This document shows positions 27,444 through 34,948 of a stretch of DNA of 64,000 nt, one piece after another. Positions within the stretch are counted from its first letter, which is position 1; every line of letters begins with the position of its first letter. Both the position numbers and the translations under genes were made by a program. The stretch comes from Deltaproteobacteria bacterium (GTDB lineage: Bacteria > Myxococcota_A > UBA796 > UBA2385): NCBI GenBank assembly GCA_016792625.1, contig JAEUKK010000104.1, forward strand, positions 29,310-93,309, read 5' to 3'. The notes under the pieces are model-generated. The model searched no databases, was not told the origin of the DNA, and saw only the letters and a list, made by a program, of their open reading frames with translations.

Positions 27444-27716
27444 TCAGACCTCGTCGGCCTCGTGCACGGCCTCGCGGGCCCGCTTCTTGGGCTTGGGGCC
27501 GCCGTCTTCGAGCTCGGCGAGGCCCTCGTCTTCGCCCTCGCCCATGCCTTGTTTGAACGCCTTCACACCCTTGCCCATCTGCGAGAGCACGCGGGGCAGC
27601 TTGCCGACGCCGAAGAAGATCAAGATGATGACCAGGATCAGCACGAGCTCCCACGGGCCGGGCATCCAGGCCAGGGGCAGGGACAGGTCGGCGAGGGCGG
27701 GCAGGGCGGCGGGCAT
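27444..27716 (-). CDS. tatA: TatA/TatE-type twin-arginine translocase subunit
   Basis: A 90-residue protein: short N-terminus, one membrane helix (W-E-L-V-L-I-L-V-I-I-L-I-F-F-G), the hinge G-K-L-P and an amphipathic helix (L-S-Q-M-G-K-G-V-K-A-F-K-Q-G), then an acidic and basic tail. This is the TatA pattern, the pore-forming part of the Tat system that exports folded proteins. TatB would normally be longer, and tatC is not in the window. The ATG at 27716 has CGGAG in front. It lies downstream of mtnA on the same strand with a 28-bp gap. Confidence 0.9.
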   Translation of the reverse strand: MPAALPALADLSLPLAWMPGPWELVLILVIILIFFGVGKLPRVLSQMGKGVKAFKQGMGEGEDEGLAELEDGGPKPKKRAREAVHEADEV

Positions 27717-27744
27717 GGGGGCTCCGAAGGCGCGGCGGACCACC

Positions 27745-28707
27745 TCAGGCGGCGGGCGCGGGGAAGGGTAACCGCCAGACCCCGTGCTCGGTCAGCCACG
27801 CCGTGACCAATTTCGCGGGCGTCAGGTCAAAGCCAGGGTTCCAGACCGGCGTGTCGGCGGGGCAGATCAGCGCGCCGCCCAGCCGCCGCAGCTCATCGGC
27901 TGGGCGGCTCTCGATGGGGATCTGGGCAGCGGTGGGCGTGGCCCGATCCAGCGTGCTGGTCGGCATCGCGACGTAGAAGGGCAGGCCGTGGGCCTGCGCC
28001 AGCACGGCGAGGCCGTAGGTGCCGATCTTGTTGGCCGTGTCGCCGTTGGCCGCCACGCGGTCGCAGCCGACGATCACCGCGTGGACGCGGCCGCTGGCCA
28101 TCAGCGCGCCGGCCATGCCGTCGGTGAGCAGCGTGCAGGGGATGCCGTCGCGGGCGCACTCCCAGGCGGTGAGCCGCGCGCCCTGCAGGTAGGGGCGGGT
28201 CTCGAGCGCGAAGACCTCGACGGCTGCGCCCGCCGCCCGGGCGCTGCGCACCACGCCGAGCGCCGTGCCATGGCCCCCGGTGGCCAGCGCCCCAGTGTTG
28301 CAGATGGTCAGCACACCCCCGGTCAGCAGGTGGGCGGCCTGGGCGCCCATCGCCTCGTTGGCGGCGCGGTCCTCGGCCCAGAGCTGGCCCGCGACCTCGG
28401 CGAGGGCGGCGTCGGGCACGCCAATCAGGCGGTCGAGGGCCCAGGCGAGGTTCACCGCCGTCGGCCGGCTGGCCCGCAGCGCGCGGTCGGCGGCGGCCCG
28501 GTCTTCGCCCGACCAGCGGGTGAGGGCGAGCCCGTAGGCAGCGGTGATCCCGATCGCCGGGGCGCCCCGCACGACCATGTCACGAATGGACGCGGCGACC
28601 TCGGCGGCGGTGCTGTGGGGCAGCCAGCGCTCGGCGGCGGGCAGGGCGCGCTGGTCGAGCAGCTCGAGGCAGCCCGGGCGCCAGCGCAGGGCGGTGGCGC
28701 CGCTCAC
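27745..28707 (-). CDS. mtnA: S-methyl-5-thioribose-1-phosphate isomerase
   Basis: A 320-residue enzyme of methionine salvage that converts methylthioribose 1-phosphate to methylthioribulose 1-phosphate. R-G-A-P-A-I-G (48-54) binds phosphate, T-I-C-N-T-G gives catalytic Cys136, and G-C-D-R-V-A-A-N-G-D-T-A-N-K-I-G-T gives catalytic Asp216. Slightly shorter than typical bacterial MtnA. The GTG start overlaps the hutI stop (GTGA), so it is translated from the hutI message. Other methionine-salvage genes are not adjacent. eIF2B-like relatives are excluded by the Cys and Asp motifs. Confidence 0.95.
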   Translation of the reverse strand: MSGATALRWRPGCLELLDQRALPAAERWLPHSTAAEVAASIRDMVVRGAPAIGITAAYGLALTRWSGEDRAAADRALRASRPTAVNLAWALDRLIGVPDAALAEVAGQLWAEDRAANEAMGAQAAHLLTGGVLTICNTGALATGGHGTALGVVRSARAAGAAVEVFALETRPYLQGARLTAWECARDGIPCTLLTDGMAGALMASGRVHAVIVGCDRVAANGDTANKIGTYGLAVLAQAHGLPFYVAMPTSTLDRATPTAAQIPIESRPADELRRLGGALICPADTPVWNPGFDLTPAKLVTAWLTEHGVWRLPFPAPAA

Positions 28708-29942
28708 CCCAGCACCCGCTCGCCGTGCATCACGAGGTGGGCGACCCGGTGCCCGCCCAGGTGCTGCACCAGGGCGTCGACCCGCGGGGGCTCACCCGGC
28801 GGCGGGGCGAAGAGGGCGAGGTCGGCGGCGCTGCCCGGCCCGAGCCAGCCGCGGTCGGGCAGGGCGAGGGCGCGGGCGGCGTGCAGGGTCAGGCCGCGCA
28901 CGGCCTCGGCCACGGTCAGGCCCTGGATCAGCGTGGCCAAGGTCGCCACCGCCCAGGGATCGTGCACCGGCGCGCTGCCGGGGTTGAGGTCGGTGCCCAG
29001 CGCGATGGGCACGCCGGCTTCGCGCAGGGCGGCCACCGGCGGGGCCACGTCGCGCAAATATAGCTGGGCGCCGGGCAAAAGAACGGCCACCACGCCATGT
29101 TGGGCCAGGGCTTCGACGCCCGCTGCGTCGAGGCGCTCGAGGTGCTCGACGCTGGTGGCGCCCAGCGCGGCGGCGGCGGCGGCGATGCCCGTGTGGGCGA
29201 CCTGCTCGGCGTGGGCCTTGATGCGCAGGCCGGCCGCCTTGCCCGCCGAGAGGATGGCCACCGCCTCGTCGAGGGTGAAGGCCCCGCGATCACAGTACAC
29301 GTCGATGAAGTCGGCGTGCGCGGCGACGAGGGGCAGCTGCTCGTCGATGATCTGGCGGACGTAGGCCGCCCGATCGCCCCGCCACTCGGCGGGGATGGTG
29401 TGGGCGCCGAGGAAGGTCGGCACCACCCGCACCGTGTCGTTCAGATCGGCGGCGACCCGCAGCAAGCGTAGCTCGGTGGCCGGGTCGAGGCCGTAGCCCG
29501 ACTTGACCTCGACCGTCGTGACCCCGTGGGAGCGCAGCCCGGCGAGGCGGGCGCGGGCGGCCTCGGCCAGCTCGTCGCGGGGGGCGCGGCGGGTGGCGGC
29601 CACGGTGGAGTGGATGCCGCCGCCCTCTTCCAAGATCTGCGCGTAGGGCACGCCAGAGAGGCGGCGCGAGAACTCGTCGGCCCGGCTGCCCGCCCAGACC
29701 GCGTGGGTGTGGGGGTCGACCAGGCCCGGCAGGCCGATGAGGCCCTCGCCGTCGATGATCTCGTCGGCGTCGGGGGCGTGGGCGGCCGGGCCCAACCACC
29801 ACAGCTCGCCGTCTTTGAAGGCCACGCTGACGTCGTGGAGGCGGCCGAGGCCCTCTTCGTCGGGGTGGGCGGTCGCATCCAGGGTGTAGAGCGTGGAGAT
29901 GCCGCTGACCAGCAGATCGGCGCGCCCTGGGGTGCTTGGCAT
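28704..29942 (-). CDS. hutI: Imidazolonepropionase
   Basis: A 412-residue amidohydrolase that opens the imidazolone ring in histidine breakdown. D-P-H-T-H-A-V-W (His78, His80) starts the metal site. Y-A-Q-I-L-E-E-G-G-G-I, V-E-V-K-S-G-Y-G-L, A-H-A-E-Q and L-G-T-D-L-N-P-G-S-A complete the HutI signature. GGAGG lies just before the ATG. The usual neighbours hutH, hutU and hutF are absent here; instead mtnA is translationally coupled downstream. Confidence 0.97.
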   Translation of the reverse strand: MPSTPGRADLLVSGISTLYTLDATAHPDEEGLGRLHDVSVAFKDGELWWLGPAAHAPDADEIIDGEGLIGLPGLVDPHTHAVWAGSRADEFSRRLSGVPYAQILEEGGGIHSTVAATRRAPRDELAEAARARLAGLRSHGVTTVEVKSGYGLDPATELRLLRVAADLNDTVRVVPTFLGAHTIPAEWRGDRAAYVRQIIDEQLPLVAAHADFIDVYCDRGAFTLDEAVAILSAGKAAGLRIKAHAEQVAHTGIAAAAAALGATSVEHLERLDAAGVEALAQHGVVAVLLPGAQLYLRDVAPPVAALREAGVPIALGTDLNPGSAPVHDPWAVATLATLIQGLTVAEAVRGLTLHAARALALPDRGWLGPGSAADLALFAPPPGEPPRVDALVQHLGGHRVAHLVMHGERVLG

Positions 29943-30046
29943 GGGACCTCCGCCGCACCCCTACTCTGTCCGGCGCGCCCCCGGGCACAGCGGGGACGCT
30001 AGGTGGGGGGCGCGGCGCGCGCACCCTGCGCCGCGCGGAGGTGACG

Positions 30047-30370
30047 ATGAGCAGCAGCTCCTCCCCCGGTCCGGCTGAGGCTGCCCTGCGCGCCTGGGCG
30101 GCCCTCGGCGGCCCCGACGCCGCCCGCGCCGAGCTCAGCTTGGTGACCGAGGCGCTCGCCGCGGCGGGCTTCGCGCTCGCCGGCGCCCAGCGCAGCAACC
30201 AGCTCCCCCGGCTGAGCTTCGCCGACGCGGCCCACGTGCTCGAGCTGGGGCCCCGCGACATCACCGCGCTGGCCGCGGGGCTGCGCCGGGGCGAGGGCCT
30301 CCACCTCGCGGGCCTGCTGCGCGCCGAGGGGGAGGCTCCGCCCCGCCGGCCGCTGCCCGAGCTGCCCTGA
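30047..30370 (+). CDS. Small helical hypothetical protein
   Basis: A 107-residue soluble protein behind a GCGGAGG ribosome binding site. A Ser-rich N-terminus precedes two helical stretches: A-E-L-S-L-V-T-E-A-L-A-A-A-G-F-A-L, and F-A-D-A-A-H-V-L-E-L-G-P-R-D-I-T-A-L-A-A-G-L. The second has helix-turn-helix-like spacing but no clear DNA-binding signature. Divergent from hutI and 88 bp before the tautomerase-like gene. No family recognised. Confidence 0.6.
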   Translation: MSSSSSPGPAEAALRAWAALGGPDAARAELSLVTEALAAAGFALAGAQRSNQLPRLSFADAAHVLELGPRDITALAAGLRRGEGLHLAGLLRAEGEAPPRRPLPELP

Positions 30371-30458
30371 TCCCGCGCGTGTCGTTTGTGCGGCGCAGCC
30401 GGAGGACGCCGGCGGAGCGGATACAGGGCCCGCCCTCGTGCGCCGCGGAGCTGCTCGG

Positions 30459-30821
30459 ATGCCGGTGGTCTTCATCTACGCGCTGCCCCCGCCCGAGCCC
30501 GAGCGGGTCGACGTGTGCCTGAGCGCCGTGGTGCACGCGATCACCGCGGCGATCCACTGCGCGCCCGACACGGTCTGGGCCCACTGGGTCGACGTGCGGG
30601 CCATGCACATCGGCGAGCGGCCCCAGGGCTTTGACGGCCACTGCCCGGCCATCGTGATCCGCGCCCGGCCCGGCCGGTCGACCACCGCGGTGGCCTCGGC
30701 CCTGCAGGCGGTGGCCGAGGCGGCGGCGCTGGCCCTCGACTTGCCGGTCGAAGACGTCTGGGCCTGTTGGGAGAACACGTCCCCAGGCGCGGTGTTCTCG
30801 GGCGGCACCGTCCACCTCTGA
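30459..30821 (+). CDS. Tautomerase-superfamily-like protein
   Basis: A 120-residue protein beginning M-P-V-V-F-I-Y. Removal of Met would expose Pro at the N-terminus, the catalytic base in the 4-oxalocrotonate tautomerase/MIF superfamily. V-V-H-A-I-T-A-A-I, D-T-V-W-A-H-W-V-D-V, and L-A-L-D-L-P-V-E-D-V-W-A-C-W-E match two beta-alpha-beta units, as in the longer MIF/CHMI-like forms. The substrate is unknown. CGGAG lies nine bases before the ATG. The assignment rests on fold pattern and Pro2 only. Confidence 0.55.
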   Translation: MPVVFIYALPPPEPERVDVCLSAVVHAITAAIHCAPDTVWAHWVDVRAMHIGERPQGFDGHCPAIVIRARPGRSTTAVASALQAVAEAAALALDLPVEDVWACWENTSPGAVFSGGTVHL

Positions 30822-30834
30822 GGCCGGGGGTGCC

Positions 30835-32082
30835 TCAGCCCGCCGCGCCGAGCTCATCTTGCGCGCGGCCCCGGGCGGCGCGCCATGCCACCGGCAAGGC
30901 CGCAACGGCGCTCAGCGCGGCGAAAAAGACGGCCACCACCAGATCAAGGGAGGGGCCCGCCCCCGAGGGCAAGCTGAGGCCCGGGCCGCGCAGGGCCGGG
31001 CTGCGCAGCGCCGCCCAGAGCACCCGGGCGAGCAGGGCCCCGCTGAGGCCCGCCGCGAGGCCGAGCAGCGCGGACTCCCCGAGCAAAAGCGCGCGGAGCT
31101 GCGCGGGGCGCGCGCCGAGCAGCACATAGAGCGCGAGCTCACGGCGGCGGGCCTCGACCCCCGCAGCGGCGGCGGCGGCCGCGGCGAGGCTGAGCGCGAG
31201 CAGGCCCAGCGCGGCGATCAGGCCCGCCAGCTGGGCGCCCAGGCCCAGGCGGTCGGCGAGGCGCTGGCGCTCCAGCAGCAGGTCGGCGACCCCGAGGCCG
31301 GGCATGGCGCTGAGCCGCGCGCGCAGGATGGCCTTGTGCACGCCGCTTCGGGGGCGCAGCCATGCGCCCGAGACACCTCTGCCGCCGCCCTGGTGGGCGT
31401 CCATTCCGACAAAGGCGCCCAGGTCGGCGAAGGCGACCTCGTCGACCGGGCCGCCGGTGGGGGCGAGCAGGCCGACCACGGTCCAGGGCGGGCCGTGCGC
31501 GGCCCCCTCTGCGCCGTGCTGAAGGGCGGCGGCGCCGCCGATGCCGAGCCCGAGGCGGGCGGCGGCGCGCGCGCCCAAGACCAGGGCGGGGGTCGCGGCG
31601 GGGGCCGGGCCGCCGTCGAGCCAGGGCTGCAGCGCGGCGCGGGCGGTGGGCAGGGGCGCGCCGGCGATCAGGCGCAGGCCGCCGGGGCCTTCGGCGAAGG
31701 CCTCGGTCACCGTGGCGATCACCGGCTGGGCGCCCAGCGCGTCACCGGCGGCGAAGGGCACCGCTTGGCGGAGGGAGGGCTCGGCTTCGACCGCGGCGAG
31801 GGCGCCCGGCGGCATCAGCCCTGGGCAGGGGAGGAGGAACCACGCCCCGCAGAGGGCCAAGGGCAGGCCGCCCCCGGGCGGGCCGACGATCAGCGCGCCG
31901 AGCGCCGGGGGCGGCTGGGTGCGGGTGTGGATCGCCGACGCGGCGTGCAGGCCGAGGCTGAGCAGGGCGGCGCTCAGCCCGAGGCTGAGCCCGAGCAGGG
32001 CCGCCGGCCGGCGCCGGTGCCAGAGCCCCGCCCACATCAAGCGGCGCAGCGTCATCGGGCGGTCGGGTGATCGGTCGCTCAA
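30835..32082 (-). CDS. ABC transporter permease, FtsX/MacB type
   Basis: A 415-residue permease: one N-terminal membrane helix (about 27-45), a large extracytoplasmic domain (about 50-275), and three C-terminal helices with the E-A-R-R-R-E-L-A-L-Y-V-L-L-G-A-R coupling stretch typical of FtsX/MacB/LolC permeases. Such transporters act mechanically on lipoproteins, peptides or envelope enzymes. The TTG start overlaps the ATPase stop (TTGA), giving translational coupling; an in-frame ATG at 32055 is the alternative. No periplasmic partner is adjacent. Confidence 0.85.
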   Translation of the reverse strand: MSDRSPDRPMTLRRLMWAGLWHRRRPAALLGLSLGLSAALLSLGLHAASAIHTRTQPPPALGALIVGPPGGGLPLALCGAWFLLPCPGLMPPGALAAVEAEPSLRQAVPFAAGDALGAQPVIATVTEAFAEGPGGLRLIAGAPLPTARAALQPWLDGGPAPAATPALVLGARAAARLGLGIGGAAALQHGAEGAAHGPPWTVVGLLAPTGGPVDEVAFADLGAFVGMDAHQGGGRGVSGAWLRPRSGVHKAILRARLSAMPGLGVADLLLERQRLADRLGLGAQLAGLIAALGLLALSLAAAAAAAAGVEARRRELALYVLLGARPAQLRALLLGESALLGLAAGLSGALLARVLWAALRSPALRGPGLSLPSGAGPSLDLVVAVFFAALSAVAALPVAWRAARGRAQDELGAAG

Positions 32083-32744
32083 CTGGGCACCCGGGCCAGG
32101 GCCTGCTGCGCGGGCAAGGCGGCCAGCGCGCGCGGATCGTGGCTGACCAACAGCAGGGCCGTGCCCTGCTCGGCGCAGAGGCCCTGCAGCAGGTCGATCA
32201 CGGCCTGCGCCGCCGCGAGGTCGAGGCTGGCGGTGGGCTCGTCGGCGAGCACCACAGCCGGCCGGTGCACCAGCGCGCGGGCCACCGCGACCCGCTGCTG
32301 CTCGCCCAGCGAGAGGGCGGCGGGCGGCACGTCGGCGCGGGCGCCCAGGCCGAGGGCGGAGAGCAGGGCGCGGGCCCGGGCCGGCCGGTCGCGGCGCTCA
32401 TCGGGGGAGGTCTTTGCGAAGATGCCCCCGAGCAGGACATTCTCGACCGCGCTCAGGCCCGGGTGCAGGTGCAGCCCTTGGGGGATGAAGCCCAGCTGGG
32501 CCGCGCGCAGGGCGGCGCGCTCGGCGGGATGGAGGGCGTGGACCGGCGCCCCAGCCACCCAGACCTCGCCGGCAGCGACAGCCTCAAGCCCGGCGATCAC
32601 GCGGAGCAGGGTCGACTTTCCGCAGCCCGAGGGACCATGCAGGCCCAGGGCCGCCCCCCGGTCGAGCTCGAGCAAGGGCAGAGAGAGGAGGGGCGCGCCC
32701 GCGGGGGTCTGGACGTGGAGCCCGCGAAGCGAGAGCGCGGGCAC
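32079..32744 (-). CDS. ABC transporter ATPase, LolD/MacB-like
   Basis: A 221-residue ATPase: Walker A G-P-S-G-C-G-K-S-T (about 37-45), Q-loop F-I-P-Q-G, signature L-S-L-G-E-Q-Q-R, Walker B V-V-L-A-D-E-P-T-A-S-L-D and the switch V-S-H-D. It powers the FtsX-type permease downstream. The GTG at 32744 is chosen because it gives the usual family N-terminus. An upstream GTG at 32774 would put the T-rich tail of the infA terminator into the coding region as atypical codons. Neither start has a good ribosome binding site. Confidence 0.85.
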   Translation of the reverse strand: MPALSLRGLHVQTPAGAPLLSLPLLELDRGAALGLHGPSGCGKSTLLRVIAGLEAVAAGEVWVAGAPVHALHPAERAALRAAQLGFIPQGLHLHPGLSAVENVLLGGIFAKTSPDERRDRPARARALLSALGLGARADVPPAALSLGEQQRVAVARALVHRPAVVLADEPTASLDLAAAQAVIDLLQGLCAEQGTALLLVSHDPRALAALPAQQALARVPS

Positions 32745-32762
32745 TGGCGCGCCGGTCGGGTC

Positions 32763-32803
32763 GGAAAAAGACACACCCGCCGCCGGCGAGGCCGGAGGCG
32801 GGT
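32763..32803 (-). terminator. Intrinsic terminator of infA
   Basis: On the minus strand, ACCCGCCTCCGG pairs with CCGGCGGCGGGT (12 positions, one mismatch, 5-nt loop) and is followed by GTGTCTTTTTCC. It begins 71 bp after the infA stop codon and ends just before the ABC ATPase start, separating the two transcription units. Confidence 0.75.
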
Positions 32804-32874
32804 GCACGCGGGCGGGAGCGCCATTGGATGACCACGCTAGCGACCACGCGGGTGCGCGCGCGGCCACGCAGGGG

Positions 32875-33093
32875 CTACTTGTGGCGGTAGGTGATGCGGC
32901 CCTTGGTGAGGTCGTAGGGGCTGACCTCGACGCGCACGCGATCACCGAGCACGACGCGGATGCGGTGGCGCCGCAGGCGGCCCGACAGGTGCGCGTGCAC
33001 TGCCATGCCGGCCTCGGTCTTCACTTGGAAGGTGCCGCCGGGGTACACCTCATCAATCACGCCGTCGATGGCAATCAGGTCGTCAGTCGCCAA
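32875..33093 (-). CDS. infA: Translation initiation factor IF-1
   Basis: A 72-residue S1-fold protein, exactly the normal IF-1 length. D-D-L-I-A-I-D-G-V-I-D-E-V, V-H-A-H-L-S-G-R-L-R-R-H-R-I-R and S-P-Y-D-L-T-K-G-R-I-T-Y-R are diagnostic. It binds the ribosomal A site during initiation. The start is a TTG with GGAGG seven bases upstream; no ATG or GTG would give IF-1 length, and the longer frame adds Arg-rich non-coding sequence. It is monocistronic here, ended by the terminator at 32763. Confidence 0.96.
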   Translation of the reverse strand: MATDDLIAIDGVIDEVYPGGTFQVKTEAGMAVHAHLSGRLRRHRIRVVLGDRVRVEVSPYDLTKGRITYRHK

Positions 33094-33227
33094 GGGGAAA
33101 CCTCCAGATGGCCGGCGTCTAACGGGCGGTCGGTGGCCGCACAAGGCGCGGCCGGCCGAAGCACGGCGGGTGATGCGTGATCGCCACCGAGGCCACACGC
33201 GGGCCCTGCCCGCAGCGAGGGGAGCCG

Positions 33228-33539
33228 ATGCAGATCCGGGCCATCCAGCAGGAGATTGACGTGTGGGTGCGGGCGAACGGGGGCTACTGGTCCGAGCTGT
33301 CCTTGCTCGCCCGGCTGAGCGAAGAGGTGGGCGAGGTCGCCCGCGCCTACAACACCCGCTTCGGCGGCAAGCGGGTGAAGGCCGGCGAGGGCCTGCGCGA
33401 GATTGAGGACGAGCTCGCCGATGTGCTCTGGATCGTGCTCTGCATGGCGAACCAGCAGGGCATCGATCTTGAGGTCGCGATGGGCCGGGTCATGGAGAAG
33501 GTGCGGGCCCGCGGCTCGACGCCGGCCGCCACGGCCTGA
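33228..33539 (+). CDS. MazG-like nucleotide pyrophosphohydrolase
   Basis: A 103-residue all-alpha NTP pyrophosphatase. The metal-binding motif is E-E-V-G-E-V-A-R (about 32-39) and E-D-E-L-A-D-V-L-W (about 61-69), the EExxE plus ExxD pattern of MazG/YpjD proteins. The single domain probably works as a dimer or tetramer and removes non-canonical or excess NTPs. GGGGAG lies before the ATG. Divergent from infA. Confidence 0.9.
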   Translation: MQIRAIQQEIDVWVRANGGYWSELSLLARLSEEVGEVARAYNTRFGGKRVKAGEGLREIEDELADVLWIVLCMANQQGIDLEVAMGRVMEKVRARGSTPAATA

Positions 33540-33750
33540 GCCGAGGGACGCTTCGGCCCGGCTCGGGTGCTCGGCCGCGGTCCGCGCGGGGTGGCTGCCT
33601 TTGGGCGGGCCTCCCCGCGCTGGTTAGCACGCCGCTCCGCGCGGCCGGGTCCCACCTCCGCGCGCCCCAGGCTGCTCTGCAGCACGCGGCTCGGCGCCCT
33701 CCGGGGCGGTCGCGCCCCCTCCGGCGCGGCGCCTGCGCCGACCTGCCTCC

Positions 33751-33759
33751 TGTTATTTT
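33751..33759 (+). promoter_or_regulatory. Possible extended -10 element
   Basis: TGTTATTTT fits an extended -10 (TGnTATnnT), 41 bp before the lipoprotein ATG at 33800, in the only A+T-rich patch of a G+C-rich 260-bp gap. No -35 is seen at the proper distance. Confidence 0.3.
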
Positions 33760-33799
33760 GGTCCGTTTGGCCTCTGGCCCCCACCTCCTTGGAGTGCCC

Positions 33800-34897
33800 A
33801 TGCGCGTCCGTCCCTCCGTTCACCGCCTCCTCCCCACCCTCGCCCTCGCCGGCGTGGCCGTCACCGCCGCGGGCTGCGGCAGCTGCATGGACGGCGACAA
33901 GCCCAAGAAAGAGGTCGCCGCGGGCGCCGAGGCCGACGCCGAGAAAGGCAAAGGCAAGGGCAAAGGGAAGGGCAAGGGCAAACAAGAGGTCGAGCGCAAA
34001 GAGCGGGTCGTGGTCGAGCGCGACAAGCTGACGCTCACCGGCCAGGGCATGGTCGCCCAGGTCGGCACCAAGGCCTACATCTGGACCGACGGGCGCAGCG
34101 CCGCGGTCGGCTTCCCCGCCGAGAAGGTGGTCTGGTCGGCCGAGGGCTTCGAGTACCCGCTCACCAACGGCACCAACGTGGTCAGCATGGGCGGCGGCCT
34201 GTACTGGAAGGCTGGCCCCCCGACCGCGGGCGCCCAGCCGGTCAGCGCGCTGCTCACCGGGCTCGCCGCGCCCCCGGCTGGCTTTGAGCTGGCCAGCGAG
34301 CCCGCCAAAGACAACCGGGTGACCATGACGCTGAAGGGCCCCGAGGGCCGTCAGGTGCGCATGGGCACCCTTGAGGCCGCCCCGACGGCGATCGCCTGGC
34401 CGATGGGCACGCTGCCCCAGGTCGGCCAGCGCTCGCTCGAGCTGCCCCAGACCACGCCCTTCAAGAAGGACGCCGCGGGCACCTACTTGGCCGAGATGCC
34501 CGAGGGCGCGACCGCCGTGCCCACCGAGGCCCCCTCGAAGGACCAGCTCGCCGCCTGGACCGCCGACATCAACAAGCTGACCAACGGCCGCGGCGGTGAG
34601 GTCATCGCCGGGTGGATGGTCGACCTCGACCGCGATGAGAAGAAAGAGGCGGTGCTCATCACCAGCGCCGCTATGCCGAACCCGAGCGCCTATGTCATTG
34701 ATCTCGACGCCGGGTATCCGAAGTACTTCTCGATCGGCCTGAGCTCGGGCAGCGGCGCGCCGAACCTGATCGCCTTCGACCTCAACGGCGGGCGCTATGT
34801 GGCGACGGTCTACGTGCCGCCGAAGGCCGACGGCAAGACCGTGTTCAAGGCCGTGCGCTACGACGGCTACACCTTCCTGCTCGACCAGTACCGCTAA
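33800..34897 (+). CDS. Lipoprotein with Lys-Gly linker, function unknown
   Basis: A 365-residue lipoprotein: signal ending T-A-A-G-C (Cys26), then a charged linker with a run of K-G dipeptides (about 49-61), then a beta-rich body. The body has short repeated units such as A-Y-I-W-T-D-G-R-S-A and V-V-S-M-G-G-G-L-Y-W-K. The C-terminal part, A-G-W-M-V-D-L-D-R-D-E-K-K-E-A-V-L-I-T, resembles FG-GAP/VCBS-type calcium-binding repeats, followed by Y-V-P-P-K-A-D-G-K. It probably sits on the outer membrane. GGAG lies before the ATG. The DUF3299 lipoprotein follows on the same strand. Confidence 0.7.
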   Translation: MRVRPSVHRLLPTLALAGVAVTAAGCGSCMDGDKPKKEVAAGAEADAEKGKGKGKGKGKGKQEVERKERVVVERDKLTLTGQGMVAQVGTKAYIWTDGRSAAVGFPAEKVVWSAEGFEYPLTNGTNVVSMGGGLYWKAGPPTAGAQPVSALLTGLAAPPAGFELASEPAKDNRVTMTLKGPEGRQVRMGTLEAAPTAIAWPMGTLPQVGQRSLELPQTTPFKKDAAGTYLAEMPEGATAVPTEAPSKDQLAAWTADINKLTNGRGGEVIAGWMVDLDRDEKKEAVLITSAAMPNPSAYVIDLDAGYPKYFSIGLSSGSGAPNLIAFDLNGGRYVATVYVPPKADGKTVFKAVRYDGYTFLLDQYR

Positions 34898-34948
34898 GCC
34901 GTCGCCGCCCCTCGCGGCCCGCGGGGGGCGCGCGGCGCGGGAGCCGCC

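Noticed and set aside
33945..33985. A-rich K-G run as a possible frameshift site in the lipoprotein at 33800
   Set aside because: The frame is open throughout, and the run simply encodes Lys-Gly dipeptides with no alternative product downstream.
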